Position numbers and translations under genes: made by a program
NCBI RefSeq assembly: GCF_902706185.1
Contig: NZ_CACSJM010000020.1
Span: 1 to 55,525, forward strand
DNA length: 55,525 bases
Direction: 5' to 3'
Source: Roseomonas sp. 18066
Lineage (GTDB): Bacteria; Pseudomonadota; Alphaproteobacteria; Acetobacterales; Acetobacteraceae
The notes under the pieces: model-generated
Seen by the model: the letters and a program-made list of their open reading frames with translations, nothing else
What the model was told of the DNA's origin: nothing
The model's database searches: none
In this document: piece after piece, positions 1 through 8,390 of the stretch
How the letters are laid out: the number at the start of each line of letters is the position of its first letter
Numbering within the stretch: position 1 is the first letter of the stretch

Positions 1-25
1 CCCCCTCGCCCCCCGCCCCTCGCCG

Positions 26-736
26 TCAGACGGCCGGATCGACGCCGCTGTCGCGATAGGCGGCGTGGAACCGCGGGTCGTTGAGGCTGGCGAGGAAGGC
101 CTCCGCGGCCGCGCGGTTCTTCGAGCCCGGCATGACGCCGGCCGAGAAGGAGGAGACCTTCTGCAGCGCCTCGGGGAATTTCCCGACGAGCTCGATGCCG
201 GGGACGACCAGCAGCTCGCTGACCTGCTGCACGGCCAGGTCGGCCTCGCCGGTCACCAGCTTCTCGGCGGTGAAGCCGGCCGGGATGACGGTGGCCCGGG
301 AGCGCACCTCGGCCGCGATGCCGAGCTGCTCGATCACCGTCTCGAAATGGATGCCGCTGGCCCCGGCGCGCGAATAGGCGATGGAGCGCGCAGCCAGCAG
401 GCTGTTGCGGAACTCGTCAAGGGTCGCGATCGGCGGATGCGCGGCGCCGCCGGCGACGGCCAGGCCCAGGCGCGAATGCGCGACCTCGACCCGGGTCGCC
501 GGGTCGATCCGGCCATCGGCGATCAGCTGGTCCACCGATTCCCGGATGCCGACCAGGATATCGACCGCGCCGTCATCCCGGGCCCGCTCCATGATCAGCG
601 TGGTCGGCAGCCATTCGACGGCGATGCGGTTGCCGGTGCGGGCCTCGTAATCGGCGATGATGCCGCCTTCGAAGGCGCCGCGCACCGCCAGGCCGGACCA
701 GATGCGCACCGTTGTGGTGGTGACGTCGCTCGACAT
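26..736 (-). CDS. ModA-like periplasmic-binding-fold protein without signal peptide
   Basis: The 236-residue product has the look of a type 2 periplasmic-binding (molybdate/sulfate-binding-like) fold. An N-terminal strand (VRIWSGLAVRGAFE) is followed by a segment ending in the typical GEADLAVQQVSELL hinge and then PGIELVGKFPEALQ. I chose the ATG at 736 because the longer upstream frame is Arg/Pro-rich and non-conserved. With this start there is no signal peptide, so the protein would be cytoplasmic unless a start was missed. No permease or ATPase is adjacent. It is divergent from the racemase-family gene at 1126. The fold assignment is fairly sure; the ligand is unknown. Confidence 0.7.
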   Translation of the reverse strand: MSSDVTTTTVRIWSGLAVRGAFEGGIIADYEARTGNRIAVEWLPTTLIMERARDDGAVDILVGIRESVDQLIADGRIDPATRVEVAHSRLGLAVAGGAAHPPIATLDEFRNSLLAARSIAYSRAGASGIHFETVIEQLGIAAEVRSRATVIPAGFTAEKLVTGEADLAVQQVSELLVVPGIELVGKFPEALQKVSSFSAGVMPGSKNRAAAEAFLASLNDPRFHAAYRDSGVDPAV

Positions 737-1125
737 GGGGCAGACCCTTCGATGCTGGTGTTCAGGAGAGATCCGCGGCCGGCGCCAGGCGCTGGCCGCG
801 CCGCGTTGCCGGGGCGGCGCGCGGGTGAATTCGATCGGGCCTGGGGGCGCCGCCACGGGCGGCTGTGTCCTGGACGGTTCCGGCGCGATGGCCGGAAGCG
901 GCACCGTCGCTGATGGCGGTCATTCCGTCTCTCCCCGCCCCCGGCCCACGCCTCAAGCCGGACGTTTCGAGACCACATGGAAGCACTGCCACAAACCACG
1001 GTGGAAAACAGGTGTCAACACGGGCGGCGGGCGGCGCGCGGCGGCGAAGGGCGGTTCCAGAAGCCGCGGCGGACTGGCATAGAAGCGCCAGGAGAGCTGG
1101 CTCTCCTCAAGCAAAAAGGTCGTCC
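737..1125. other. Divergent intergenic region with hairpin
   Basis: No gene is recognisable in these 389 bases between two divergent genes, so both promoters should lie here. A perfect hairpin (arms GGAGAGC and GCTCTCC, 2-base centre) spans 1091-1106. It lies just before the AAAGGT ribosome-binding sequence (1115-1120) of the racemase-family gene. No clear -35/-10 pair was seen. Confidence 0.4.
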
Positions 1126-1788
1126 ATGCCCCGCCGTATCCTGCTGCTGCACGCCACCCCGGTCGCCATGCCGCCGATCCAGTCGGCCTTCGCCGCGGTC
1201 TGGCCGGAGGCGGAGACCGTCAACCTGCTGGACGACGCGCTGTCGCTCGACCGGTCGCGGGAAAGCTCGCTGACGGAAGCGATGATCGAGCGCTTCGTGG
1301 CGCTCGGCACCTATGGCTTTCGCAACGGCGCGGATGGCATCCTGGTGACCTGCTCGGCCTTCGGGCCGGCCATCGACCGGCTGGCGGCGGCCCTGCCCAT
1401 CCCCGTGCTGAAGCCGAACGAGGCGATGTTCGAGGCCGCCATCGGGCAGGGCCAGCGCATCGGCATGCTGGCCACCTTCGCGCCGTCGATCGAGACGATG
1501 ACGGAGGAGTTCGAGGAATTCACCGGTCGCGGCGGCCGCGCCGCCACGCTCACCACCCTGCTGGTCGACGACGCCATCGCCCTGCTGAAGGGCGGCGATG
1601 CCGAGGCGCATAACCGGCTGGTCGCGGCGCGGGCGCCGGAGCTCGCCGGCTACGATGCCATCATGCTCGCGCATTTCTCCACCTCCCGCGCCGCGGCGGC
1701 GGTGCGGCAGGTGGTCGATGTCCCGGTGCTGACCGCGCCCGAGGCCGCCGTGCACCGCATGCGCGCGCTGATGCAGGCGCGCGCCTAG
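1126..1788 (+). CDS. Asp/Glu/hydantoin racemase-family protein
   Basis: This 220-residue protein starts with the alpha/beta strand MPRRILLLHATPVAMPP and carries the first racemase-family cysteine in DGILVTCSAFGPAI (Cys76). The position of the second catalytic Cys is occupied by DAIMLAHFSTSRAA, so it has one of the two cysteines of classical cofactor-independent racemases. Such single-Cys members occur in this superfamily but their substrates are mostly unknown. ATG 1126 is preceded by AAAGGT; the frame is open further upstream, but that part is low-complexity and not conserved. The gene is divergent from the binding-protein-like gene at 26-736. Confidence 0.8.
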   Translation: MPRRILLLHATPVAMPPIQSAFAAVWPEAETVNLLDDALSLDRSRESSLTEAMIERFVALGTYGFRNGADGILVTCSAFGPAIDRLAAALPIPVLKPNEAMFEAAIGQGQRIGMLATFAPSIETMTEEFEEFTGRGGRAATLTTLLVDDAIALLKGGDAEAHNRLVAARAPELAGYDAIMLAHFSTSRAAAAVRQVVDVPVLTAPEAAVHRMRALMQARA

Positions 1789-1805
1789 CGCGGCCTGACT
1801 CGCCG

Positions 1806-2720
1806 CTACCTGGCCAGGAAGCCGCGGACCAGGCTGACCGTCGCCGCCGGGTTCTCCTCCATGATCCAATGGCCGGAGGCGGGCACGATCCCCTCCTGCA
1901 CATCGGTGGCGCCGGCGCGCATCACCGCCGCCATGCCGGCGCCGAAGGACTTCTCGCCGCCCAGCGCCAGCAGCGGCATGCGCAGCCGCGCCCCGGTCGC
2001 CAGCCAGGCGCGGTTGTCGATGGCGTCCTGGTCGAAGGCGGCGAATTGCGCGAAGCCCGAATGCATCGCGCCAGGCAGGGCGTAGAGCGCGGCGTAATGG
2101 GCGCGCGCCGCCTCGGTGAAGCGGGCCGGGTCGGCGGAGAACTCGTTCCAGAAGCGGTCGAGGTAGATGCGCTCGCGCCCCGCCACCAGCCGCTCCATGT
2201 CCGGGCCGCCGAAGCGGAAATGCCAGAGCAGCGGGTTCTTCAGGATCTCCTCCCAGGGGCCGACCCCGGGCACCGGCGCGTCGATCAGCACCAGCCGGCG
2301 GACCCGGTCCGGATATTGCGCGGCGAACTGGAAGGCCACCATGTTGCCGATGTCATGCGCGACCAGGTCGATCTCGCCGACATTGAGCGCCGCCAGCACG
2401 GCCGCGAGGTCGCCTGCCTGGGTCTTCTTGTCGAAGCCGCCGGGCGGCTTCGAGGACAGGCCCAGGCCGCGCAGGTCGGGGACGATCACCTGGTGGTCGC
2501 GGGCCAGGTCGGCCGCCATCGGGCCCCACATGTCGCCGGTCTCGCCATAGCCGTGCAGCAGCACGACGGCCGGGCCCGACCCGCCGATGCGGGTGTGCAG
2601 GGTGACGGCCGGGGCCTGGATGTCCTGGACCCGGAAGCCCGGGGGGAAGGGCTGCGGTTGCGCCATGGCGGGCCAGACGGCCATCAGGGCGCCGAGAAAA
2701 CCGAAGACAAGCCGGTGCAT
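1806..2720 (-). CDS. Exported alpha/beta hydrolase, epoxide hydrolase/dehalogenase type
   Basis: The 304-residue product begins with a signal peptide (MHRLVFGFLGALMAVWPAMA, cleavage near AQP). The alpha/beta-hydrolase fold follows: oxyanion motif HGYGETGDMW, nucleophile elbow VAHDIGNM with an aspartate nucleophile (Asp123), and the C-terminal histidine in ASGHWIMEENP. An Asp rather than Ser nucleophile is the mark of epoxide hydrolases and haloalkane or fluoroacetate dehalogenases. The cap domain lies around residues 150-240. The gene is divergent from a LysR gene starting at 2843, which probably controls it. The substrate cannot be read from the sequence. Confidence 0.85.
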   Translation of the reverse strand: MHRLVFGFLGALMAVWPAMAQPQPFPPGFRVQDIQAPAVTLHTRIGGSGPAVVLLHGYGETGDMWGPMAADLARDHQVIVPDLRGLGLSSKPPGGFDKKTQAGDLAAVLAALNVGEIDLVAHDIGNMVAFQFAAQYPDRVRRLVLIDAPVPGVGPWEEILKNPLLWHFRFGGPDMERLVAGRERIYLDRFWNEFSADPARFTEAARAHYAALYALPGAMHSGFAQFAAFDQDAIDNRAWLATGARLRMPLLALGGEKSFGAGMAAVMRAGATDVQEGIVPASGHWIMEENPAATVSLVRGFLAR

Positions 2721-2842
2721 GGTGGTGAGTTCCTGCTGAGGATCGAGGCCCGGATGCCGTCGGGCGAGGACGACCGTAGCGGACAGGCATCGTTCCGATT
2801 AGCGTGCCGGAAGACGACCTGGCCGCCGGGAAAGCCGAACGC

Positions 2843-3739
2843 ATGAAGTTGGAGGGCCTCGCGACCTTTGTCGCCGTTGCCGAGGCGGGGTCGATCAGCG
2901 CCGCGGCGCGGCGCCTCGGCCTGTCGAAATCGGTGGTCAGCGACCGGCTGGCGGAGTTGGAGCGAGGCCTCGGCGCGCCGCTGCTGCATCGAAGCACCCG
3001 CAAGCTGACGCTGACGGAGGATGGCGCCAGCTTCCTTGAAAGCGCCGTGCAGATCACCCGCGAGGTCGAGGCCGCCACCGTCATGGTCGCGGAGCGGCGC
3101 GGCACGCTGCGCGGCCCGTTGCGCCTGTCGGCGCCGGTGACCTTCGGACGGATGCATCTCTGCCCTGCCCTGTATGGCTTCCTGGCGCGGCATCCGGGGG
3201 TGGAGCTGACCCTCGATCTGGACGACCGCCGGGTGGATGCGGCTGCGGATGGCTATGACGCGGTGATCCGGCACGGCCCGATCGCCGACAGCCGCCTGAC
3301 GGTCTGGCAGCTGGCGCCGAGCCGCCGGGTCCTGGTCGCGTCGCCGGACTATCTGGAAAAGCACGGCGTGCCCGCATCGGTCGCGGCGCTGCAGGCGCAT
3401 CGCGGCATCTACTACACCAACCGCAGCCACCTGGACTGGCGCTTCGTCGGGCCCGGCGAGGCCCAGGTCGCGCGCGGCCAGTTCGCGCTGCGCGTCAACA
3501 ACGGCGATGTCATGCGGGATGCGGCGCTGGCCGGGCTGGGCATCGCCCTGCTGCCGAGCTTCATCGTGCATGCCGATGTCAAGGCCGGGACGCTGCGCGC
3601 CATCGAGCTCGGCGCCGACACGGAAGCCGAGTTCATCTACGTCGCCCATCCGGAAGGCCGGCGCGCCTCCACGAAGCTGCGCGCCATGGTGGCCGAGATC
3701 AAGGCCGCCTTCGGCGACCCGCCCTATTGGGACAGATGA
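2843..3739 (+). CDS. LysR-family transcriptional regulator
   Basis: The 298-residue product has an N-terminal winged helix-turn-helix (FVAVAEAGSISAAARRLGLS, then VVSDRLAELERGLGAPLL). The LysR effector-binding domain follows, ending in GLGIALLPSFIVHADVKAGTL. An in-frame ATG at 2804 exists, but the Met at 2843 (MKLEGLATF) gives the usual LysR start and length. The domain style (LTLTEDGASF, DGYDAVIRHGPI) is that of the CrgA/DmlR subgroup. It sits 122 bp from the divergent hydrolase gene, the usual layout for a LysR regulator and its target. Confidence 0.9.
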   Translation: MKLEGLATFVAVAEAGSISAAARRLGLSKSVVSDRLAELERGLGAPLLHRSTRKLTLTEDGASFLESAVQITREVEAATVMVAERRGTLRGPLRLSAPVTFGRMHLCPALYGFLARHPGVELTLDLDDRRVDAAADGYDAVIRHGPIADSRLTVWQLAPSRRVLVASPDYLEKHGVPASVAALQAHRGIYYTNRSHLDWRFVGPGEAQVARGQFALRVNNGDVMRDAALAGLGIALLPSFIVHADVKAGTLRAIELGADTEAEFIYVAHPEGRRASTKLRAMVAEIKAAFGDPPYWDR

Positions 3740-3859
3740 AACGGGGCCAGGCGTCGATCGAAAGCCGGTTCCATCGGACGCTCGCTCTGGCCGTGGCTGG
3801 CCACTGCGACAGAGCCGTGCAAGTCGCCCATCGCCGCAGCGGAGTTGAAGAACTGCGTG

Positions 3860-4115
3860 AGCAAGGCACAGGTCGGCTTAGACACCAATACGGTGAGCCA
3901 GTAGCGACGGTACCTTGCGCCACGCCGGCCGAACGGGCTCCTTGATCAGCTGCGGCCTGGCACGCCGCGCACCCTCGGCGATGATGGGATGGCCGACACC
4001 GTCAGCCTGACGCTGGAGACGACGCCACCCGGCGCGACACGCTGGTCGCAAGGCTCGAAGGCGACGGCCTCTGCGTCGACAACCACGACGCCGATCCTTC
4101 AGCCTTCAGCTCGAT
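3860..4115 (+). pseudogene. IS630-family transposase N-terminal relic
   Basis: Reading across small interruptions, this stretch encodes DTNTVSQ, then RRPNGLLDQLRPGTPRTLGD and TLETTPPGATRWS. These resemble the helix-turn-helix and linker of IS630-type transposases (nTVskWrrRF, GLlDePRPGtPRti, TLetpPpgATHWS). The first piece contains an in-frame stop and the catalytic DDE region is missing. It is therefore a decayed fragment. I inferred the match by eye from the family pattern. Confidence 0.5.
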
Positions 4116-4343
4116 CAGTTCGGCCAATGGCATCCCCGCTGCCATACCGCATGTCTGCGAGAGCACTTCGCAGATCGACAGGAAGCGCTACTTGGGGCGC
4201 TGGGCAATCCTGACAGACTATCCATCGTCAATAGAACCGCCGGCGCCAGCGCGCTCTCATCCTTGCCAGGGATTGGCTTGGAGGGAGTAATGGCTTTCAG
4301 CCGTTTGAGGCACGTTATGGCGCGCCGTGCCGCAACGGCGCCC

Positions 4344-4610
4344 TCACCCCGCCCGCAGATGCCAGCCCAGCGAGCCTGCCTGCGCCCGCCACAGCGTGGC
4401 AGAGGCGCCCCGCATCACACCTATCCCACCGGCATCGCGCACCGTGCGCAGCCGGTGGGCAATGATGAGCACCGTGCGGCCGCGGGCCAGCGCGGCGATC
4501 GCCGCCTGGATCTCCGCCTCGTTCTCCGGGTCCAGCTGGGCGGTGGCCCCGTCCAGCACCAGCAGCGGCGCGTTCTTCCAGCAGCGCCCGGGAGACGGTG
4601 TCGGCCCGGG
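4344..4610 (-). pseudogene. Relic of siderophore-type ABC transporter ATPase, C-terminal end
   Basis: The minus strand encodes NAPLLVLDGATAQLDPENEA followed by ARGRTVLIIAHRLRTV. These are the Walker B, D-loop and H-loop of an ABC ATPase, and the piece ends LWRAQAGSLGWHLRAG as in IrtAB/YbtPQ-like siderophore transporters. The Walker B glutamate is changed to Gly (LVLDG for LVLDE). An extra base near 4577 breaks the frame just before it (RALL out of frame with KNAPLL). About 20 residues are missing after the H-loop, and everything upstream of Walker B is gone. It is clearly non-functional. Confidence 0.7.
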
Positions 4611-4816
4611 CCGCAGCCGGGGCAGGAGGCGATGGCCATCCTCTACCACACGCCCGCCGCGGCCAATGGCCCGGCCCTGCGCGACGCCCTCCGCGCCGCG
4701 CTGCAGGCCTGCTTCGGGCTGCGGCCGGATTACGTTGTCCGCTGCAGCCGGCAGAGTTCCCCAAGGCCGCCCCGGGCAGGATCCAGCGGGGCCCGCCGTG
4801 CCGGCGCCCGCCCTAA
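4600..4816 (+). pseudogene. Relic of acyl-AMP ligase (AMP-binding enzyme) C-terminus
   Basis: One frame reads PGQEAMAILYHTP, then ALRDALRAALQACFGLRPDY. A second frame continues PAEFPKAAPGRIQRGPPCRR. Joined, they match the C-terminal lid of AMP-forming acyl ligases of the fatty-acyl-AMP ligase type (…LGLRPDyvv… then P-x-E-F-P-K-T-x-x-G-K-I-Q-R). The catalytic Lys position is Arg (APGRIQR), and one frameshift near 4738-4745 separates the halves. It abuts the ABC relic on the other strand. Both may come from a lost siderophore or NRPS locus; that link is an inference. Confidence 0.55.
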
Positions 4817-4904
4817 TGCGCTTTCACGTATTTTGGGCACCCATCGATTTTAGCGGCTTTCGATGGCGATGGCGGGGCCATGCTAGGGTGGGCGCGCTAG
4901 CGGC

Positions 4905-5024
4905 ATTGGAACGCAGCACGTGAAGGGTACCGCCCATCAGCCGCTGGCCGACCACGCGATGCGTGCCGGGGCGGCCTTTGTTGCAGAATGCTGGATCTAC
5001 CACCACCCAGGCCCCGTCGCTCAA
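4905..5024 (-). pseudogene. IS5-family transposase N-terminal relic
   Basis: The minus strand from 5024 reads MSDGAWVVVDPAFCNKGRPG then THRVVGQRLMGGTLHVLRS. This follows the start of IS5-type transposases (LsDeqWaviePlLP…GrPg..r..d.R.v.nGilyvLRtG). Homology stops at about 4905, before the DDE domain. It is a truncated insertion-sequence fragment. Confidence 0.5.
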
Positions 5025-5114
5025 CCAATGCGACCCGCTCTTGCTGCCTCATCCAAACAACCACAGCGAATTAAAAGAGCATCGGCAGATCAACAATTCT
5101 CTCGGCGCCTCAGC

Positions 5115-5630
5115 CTAGGCCCGGCTGCCAAGCTCCACCACCTCGGCGGGCGAGAGACCGAGTTGCCCCATGGCAAAGCGCGCCGCGGCATCGAAGGGCA
5201 TGTCGATCCTCTCCGGGCTGGGGCGCCCGCCATGGACGGTCGGCATGTCCTGCATCCCCAGGATCTTGCCGGCCCAGATCAGCAGATCGCAGCCGGGCAC
5301 GGCGCTCGGCGCGATGCGCCGGGCGGGGTCGGGCAAGAAGACGATGCGGTCCTCGCCCTGGCCGCGCGGCGTGAGATCGATGAGATCGGCGGAATTCGGC
5401 GGCTGCCAGACCGCGTGATGCACGACCTCGTTGATCATCGAGGACCGGACGATCCAGCCGGGCACCACCTTGCCCCCGGCCTCGCGCACCCGATGCGCCA
5501 CGTTGATGTGGCACTGGCCGCCGGCGTATCGCGGATCGACCTCGGTTAGCGGCAGGATGGCCGAGCGCGCCAGCCGCAGGCGCCGGAGGAACTGCTTGAC
5601 GATGGCGGGCTTCGGCAGCGGTGAGGTCAT
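5115..5630 (-). CDS. Conserved-looking hypothetical protein with Cys/His motif
   Basis: I do not recognise this 171-residue protein. It has no signal peptide or membrane segment. Its centre carries a YAGGQCHINVAHRV motif, then GGKVVPGWIV, INEVVHHAVWQPP and LIDLTPRGQGEDRIVFLPDP. The spaced Cys-His, His-His and Asp resemble the layout of papain-like or transglutaminase-like small proteins, but this is only a visual resemblance. Codon use matches the genome, although both flanks are decayed IS or gene fragments. ATG 5630 gives the start just before the conserved-looking part. Confidence 0.6.
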   Translation of the reverse strand: MTSPLPKPAIVKQFLRRLRLARSAILPLTEVDPRYAGGQCHINVAHRVREAGGKVVPGWIVRSSMINEVVHHAVWQPPNSADLIDLTPRGQGEDRIVFLPDPARRIAPSAVPGCDLLIWAGKILGMQDMPTVHGGRPSPERIDMPFDAAARFAMGQLGLSPAEVVELGSRA

Positions 5631-5756
5631 CGGCGGGTCTTAGAGCATGAGGGCAGGAGAGCAAATCATCGAAAGCCCTGAATCACGCGGTCAAACAAGG
5701 CGCGGGGCGCAGGTTGCCGTCGTCTGTCCGACAGCGGCGTGCCCTGGTCCCGCGCG

Positions 5757-7382
5757 TCAGCCGCTCGGTCGGCGTGCCCGAGCGACCACCACCGCGCCGT
5801 TGCGCCGCGGATCGGCGGCACCGGCCAGACGCCCCGACAGCGGATCGCGGGCGATCGCCTGCATGCCGCCGACGCGCATGGTGAAGGCCTGCGGGAAGGC
5901 GCGGGCGTCATGCCCCCTGCCGCGCAGCTGGGAGACAACCTCCGGCGCGACGCGGTTCTCGATCTCCACCAGCCGGCCATCCCACAGCCGCGCCCGCGGC
6001 GCGTCGATGGCGGCCTGGAGCTCCAGGCCGAAATCCAGATGGCTGACCATCGCCTGCACCTGGGTCTGCAGGATGCCGTAGCTGCCCGGGGTGCCGAGGG
6101 CGAGGCAGGCCTTGCCATTCCGGGTCGAGATGCTGGGCGACATGCACATGGCCAGCGGCGCGCCGGGCCGCGCCAGGTTGGGGCTGCCCGGCTGCACATC
6201 CGCCCAGTAGAGGAAGTTGTTCAGCACCACCCCGGTGCCCGGCACCGCGACGCCACTGCCGAAGACCGAGCCCAGGCTCTGGGTGATGCAGACCAGGTTG
6301 CCCTCGCGATCGGCGATGGAGAAAGAGGTGGTGTGCCCCGGATCGGCGCCGGGCGGCGGCTCGCTGGTCCATTGCTCGGTCGGCCCCTGCAGCCCGGCGC
6401 CGGCGCGCAGCTGGTCCTGCAGCCGCCGGATATTCGCGTCCGACAGCAGCGCACCGAGCCGCGCCTCGTCGGGATTGTTGTCGGCGATGCGCAACCCGGC
6501 GGCGAGGCGGATGGCGCGCAGCACCAGGTCGAGATGCTCGACCGAGAGCGGCGCCAGCGCGCCGATGTCGAAACCCTCCAGCAGGCGCAGCGCCAGCAGG
6601 AACTGGAAGCCCTCGCAGGGCGGCGGCGGCACATGGATGCGCAGGCCCCGATAGTCGATGGCGAGCGGCTCGCGCCAGATGGGCGCCACGGCGGCGAGGT
6701 CCTCGAGGGTCAGCGTACCGCCCTGCTCGGCCAGGAAGGCGACGATACCGGCGCCGAGCGCGCCCTTGTACAAGACGTCCGAGCCGCCTCCCGCCACCTG
6801 TCGCAGCGTGGCGGCCAGCAGCGGCAGGCGCACCGCATCGCCCTCCCGCAGACTGCCGTGGAAGGGGAAGGCGGCGGCGAAGGCCTCGCCCGTGCCGGCG
6901 GCGGCGGCATGGCCGGGGCCGAAGCCGGTCACCTCCTCGACGCCAAAGGCGGAGAATTCGAAGCCGCCCTCGGCCAGGGCGATGGCCGGCGCCATCACCC
7001 GGGCCAGCGGCAGGCGGCCATAGGCCTGGTGCAGCATGCACCAGCCGGCCAGGTTGCCGGGGCTGGCCACGGCGGAGGCGCCGGACAGCAGCTGCTCGCG
7101 CGACGTGAAGCGCCCGGCCGGGAAGGAGCGCGGGATCGGCGGCACGAAGTCGAGCACCCTCACCCGCGCCTCCGCCGCGACCCACATGGTGGCGAAGCCC
7201 ATGCCGGCCAGGCCGGACATATAGGGCTCGACGACGTTCAGCGCGGCGGCGACGGCGACGGCGGCGTCGAAGGCGTTGCCGTCGGCCTCGAGGATCGCGC
7301 AGCCGGCCTCGGAGGCGCGGCGATGCGCGCTGGCCACCATGCTGGTGCCGTCTGTTTCCACGGTGGATGCAGCAGCCGTCAT
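5757..7382 (-). CDS. Gamma-glutamyltransferase-family Ntn hydrolase (first copy)
   Basis: The 541-residue protein has the GGT layout: large-chain start GNAFDAAVAVAAALNVVEPY, SGLAG, and PGNLAGWC. The autoprocessing site is at GHTTSFSIADREGN, where Thr351 would become the catalytic N-terminus of the small chain, followed by ITQSLGSVFGSGVAVPGTG. There is no signal peptide, so it is predicted to be cytoplasmic, unlike classical periplasmic GGT. It may hydrolyse gamma-glutamyl or other amide bonds; the substrate is open. It is a paralogue of the enzyme at 27376-28971. A decayed LysR gene lies just upstream. Confidence 0.88.
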   Translation of the reverse strand: MTAAASTVETDGTSMVASAHRRASEAGCAILEADGNAFDAAVAVAAALNVVEPYMSGLAGMGFATMWVAAEARVRVLDFVPPIPRSFPAGRFTSREQLLSGASAVASPGNLAGWCMLHQAYGRLPLARVMAPAIALAEGGFEFSAFGVEEVTGFGPGHAAAAGTGEAFAAAFPFHGSLREGDAVRLPLLAATLRQVAGGGSDVLYKGALGAGIVAFLAEQGGTLTLEDLAAVAPIWREPLAIDYRGLRIHVPPPPCEGFQFLLALRLLEGFDIGALAPLSVEHLDLVLRAIRLAAGLRIADNNPDEARLGALLSDANIRRLQDQLRAGAGLQGPTEQWTSEPPPGADPGHTTSFSIADREGNLVCITQSLGSVFGSGVAVPGTGVVLNNFLYWADVQPGSPNLARPGAPLAMCMSPSISTRNGKACLALGTPGSYGILQTQVQAMVSHLDFGLELQAAIDAPRARLWDGRLVEIENRVAPEVVSQLRGRGHDARAFPQAFTMRVGGMQAIARDPLSGRLAGAADPRRNGAVVVARARRPSG

Positions 7383-7529
7383 CGTGTCACCTCCCTGTCG
7401 GCGGTCGCGCGGAATCGCGCAAGCTCTTCGCCGGCGCGCATGCTAGCCGGCGATGCGGCGCGCTTGGCCAAGCCTTATTAGCCTGCAGGCGGTTCGACCG
7501 CACACCCGCCACCTCCTGCCCTGCACATG

Positions 7530-7837
7530 GCCAGGCTAGTCGCCGTCCAAAGCCAGGCCGATAAGCCTTCGGCCTGCTTCGGCAAGGGCCGGCGCCGTGA
7601 CCGCAGCAGTCGTGCCTGCAGGGCGACGCGCGGCCGGAAGGGTAAGGGTCGAATCTCGACACCCTTGGCGCGGGCGGCCAGCAGCGCGAAGCCGTCCAGC
7701 ACGGTGATGCCGGCTTCCTCCGCGGCCTTGGGGCAGACGATCGGGGATTGCGAGACCGCGATGGCCACGTTCAGCAGCAGGTCGGCCTGCTTGAAGGAAT
7801 GTAGCAGCAGGAACCGTACCGGCTGGTCTGGAGCCAC
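7530..7837 (-). pseudogene. LysR-type regulator relic, effector-domain end
   Basis: The minus strand encodes AEEAGITVLDGFALLAARAK then GVEIRPLPFRPRVALQARLL and RRRPLPKQAEGLSAWL. This matches the last third of a LysR effector domain (va.G.Gi.vlD.f…gv..rPl.P.i…prgrplS..a..f…L). The helix-turn-helix and most of the effector domain are missing. It lies about 150 bp upstream of the GGT-family gene at 7382, so it may be its former regulator. From 7840 to 8120 nothing is recognisable. Confidence 0.5.
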
Positions 7838-8119
7838 GCAGATCAGCCTCCGTTGGGAATCGCCGACCGGCTTATCACCAGCCCCAGCCCCGACCCGATG
7901 GGGTCCACCGGCTGGATAACCTCCTACGACGGGTATGCGCGCAGCGACGGCAACATATCCGACCGGGCTGGACCGCAGTGCCGGAGCCGCGCGGGGCCAA
8001 GCCGTGTGTCACACGTCGGGATGGCAGCCAAGCTCAGCAAGCAACTTGACCCACCCGCATTCCGCCAGGGCGCTGACCCCCGCGGAAATCAGGAAAAGGC
8101 GGCGGGCTCGGATCAGACT

Positions 8120-8390
8120 GCCATCGACAAGGCTTACGATGCTGACCGCCTCCGCAAACCCCTGTTGGCGCAAAAACAAGGAAGTCGCTCCGCACAATCG
8201 GACCAGCCTTCCGCCCTATCCATTGCACCGCCGCGCTTATCGCAAGCGCAATGCCATCGAGCGTCTGTTTAGGCGTATGAAAGATTGGCGCCGCGTAGCC
8301 AGTTATCACGACCCCCTCACCAGGAACGGTCTCTCTGCCGCCGCTCCCGTCGCAACCGCTTTCTTTTCCAGACTGCCTCGATAAAATCGT
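8120..8390 (+). pseudogene. IS5-family transposase C-terminal relic
   Basis: The fragment starts with DKAYDADRLRKPLLAQKQG in one frame. After a shift it continues as HRRAYRKRNAIERLFRRMKD then WRRVASYHDPLTRNGLSAAA. This is the C-terminal part of the DDE domain in IS427-group IS5 transposases (DKgYDad.lR, Yk.RN.iERlFgrlKdwRRiatRYdk). It has a frameshift and lacks its N-terminal half. The end sequence resembles that of the relic at 20080-20462, including the TCAGC(T/C)TGGA stretch, so the two derive from related elements. Confidence 0.7.

Noticed and set aside
5739..7481. 580-codon plus-strand open frame over the GGT-family gene
   Set aside because: Composition is typical of antisense frames in high-GC genes and no domain is seen; the minus strand encodes a full GGT.
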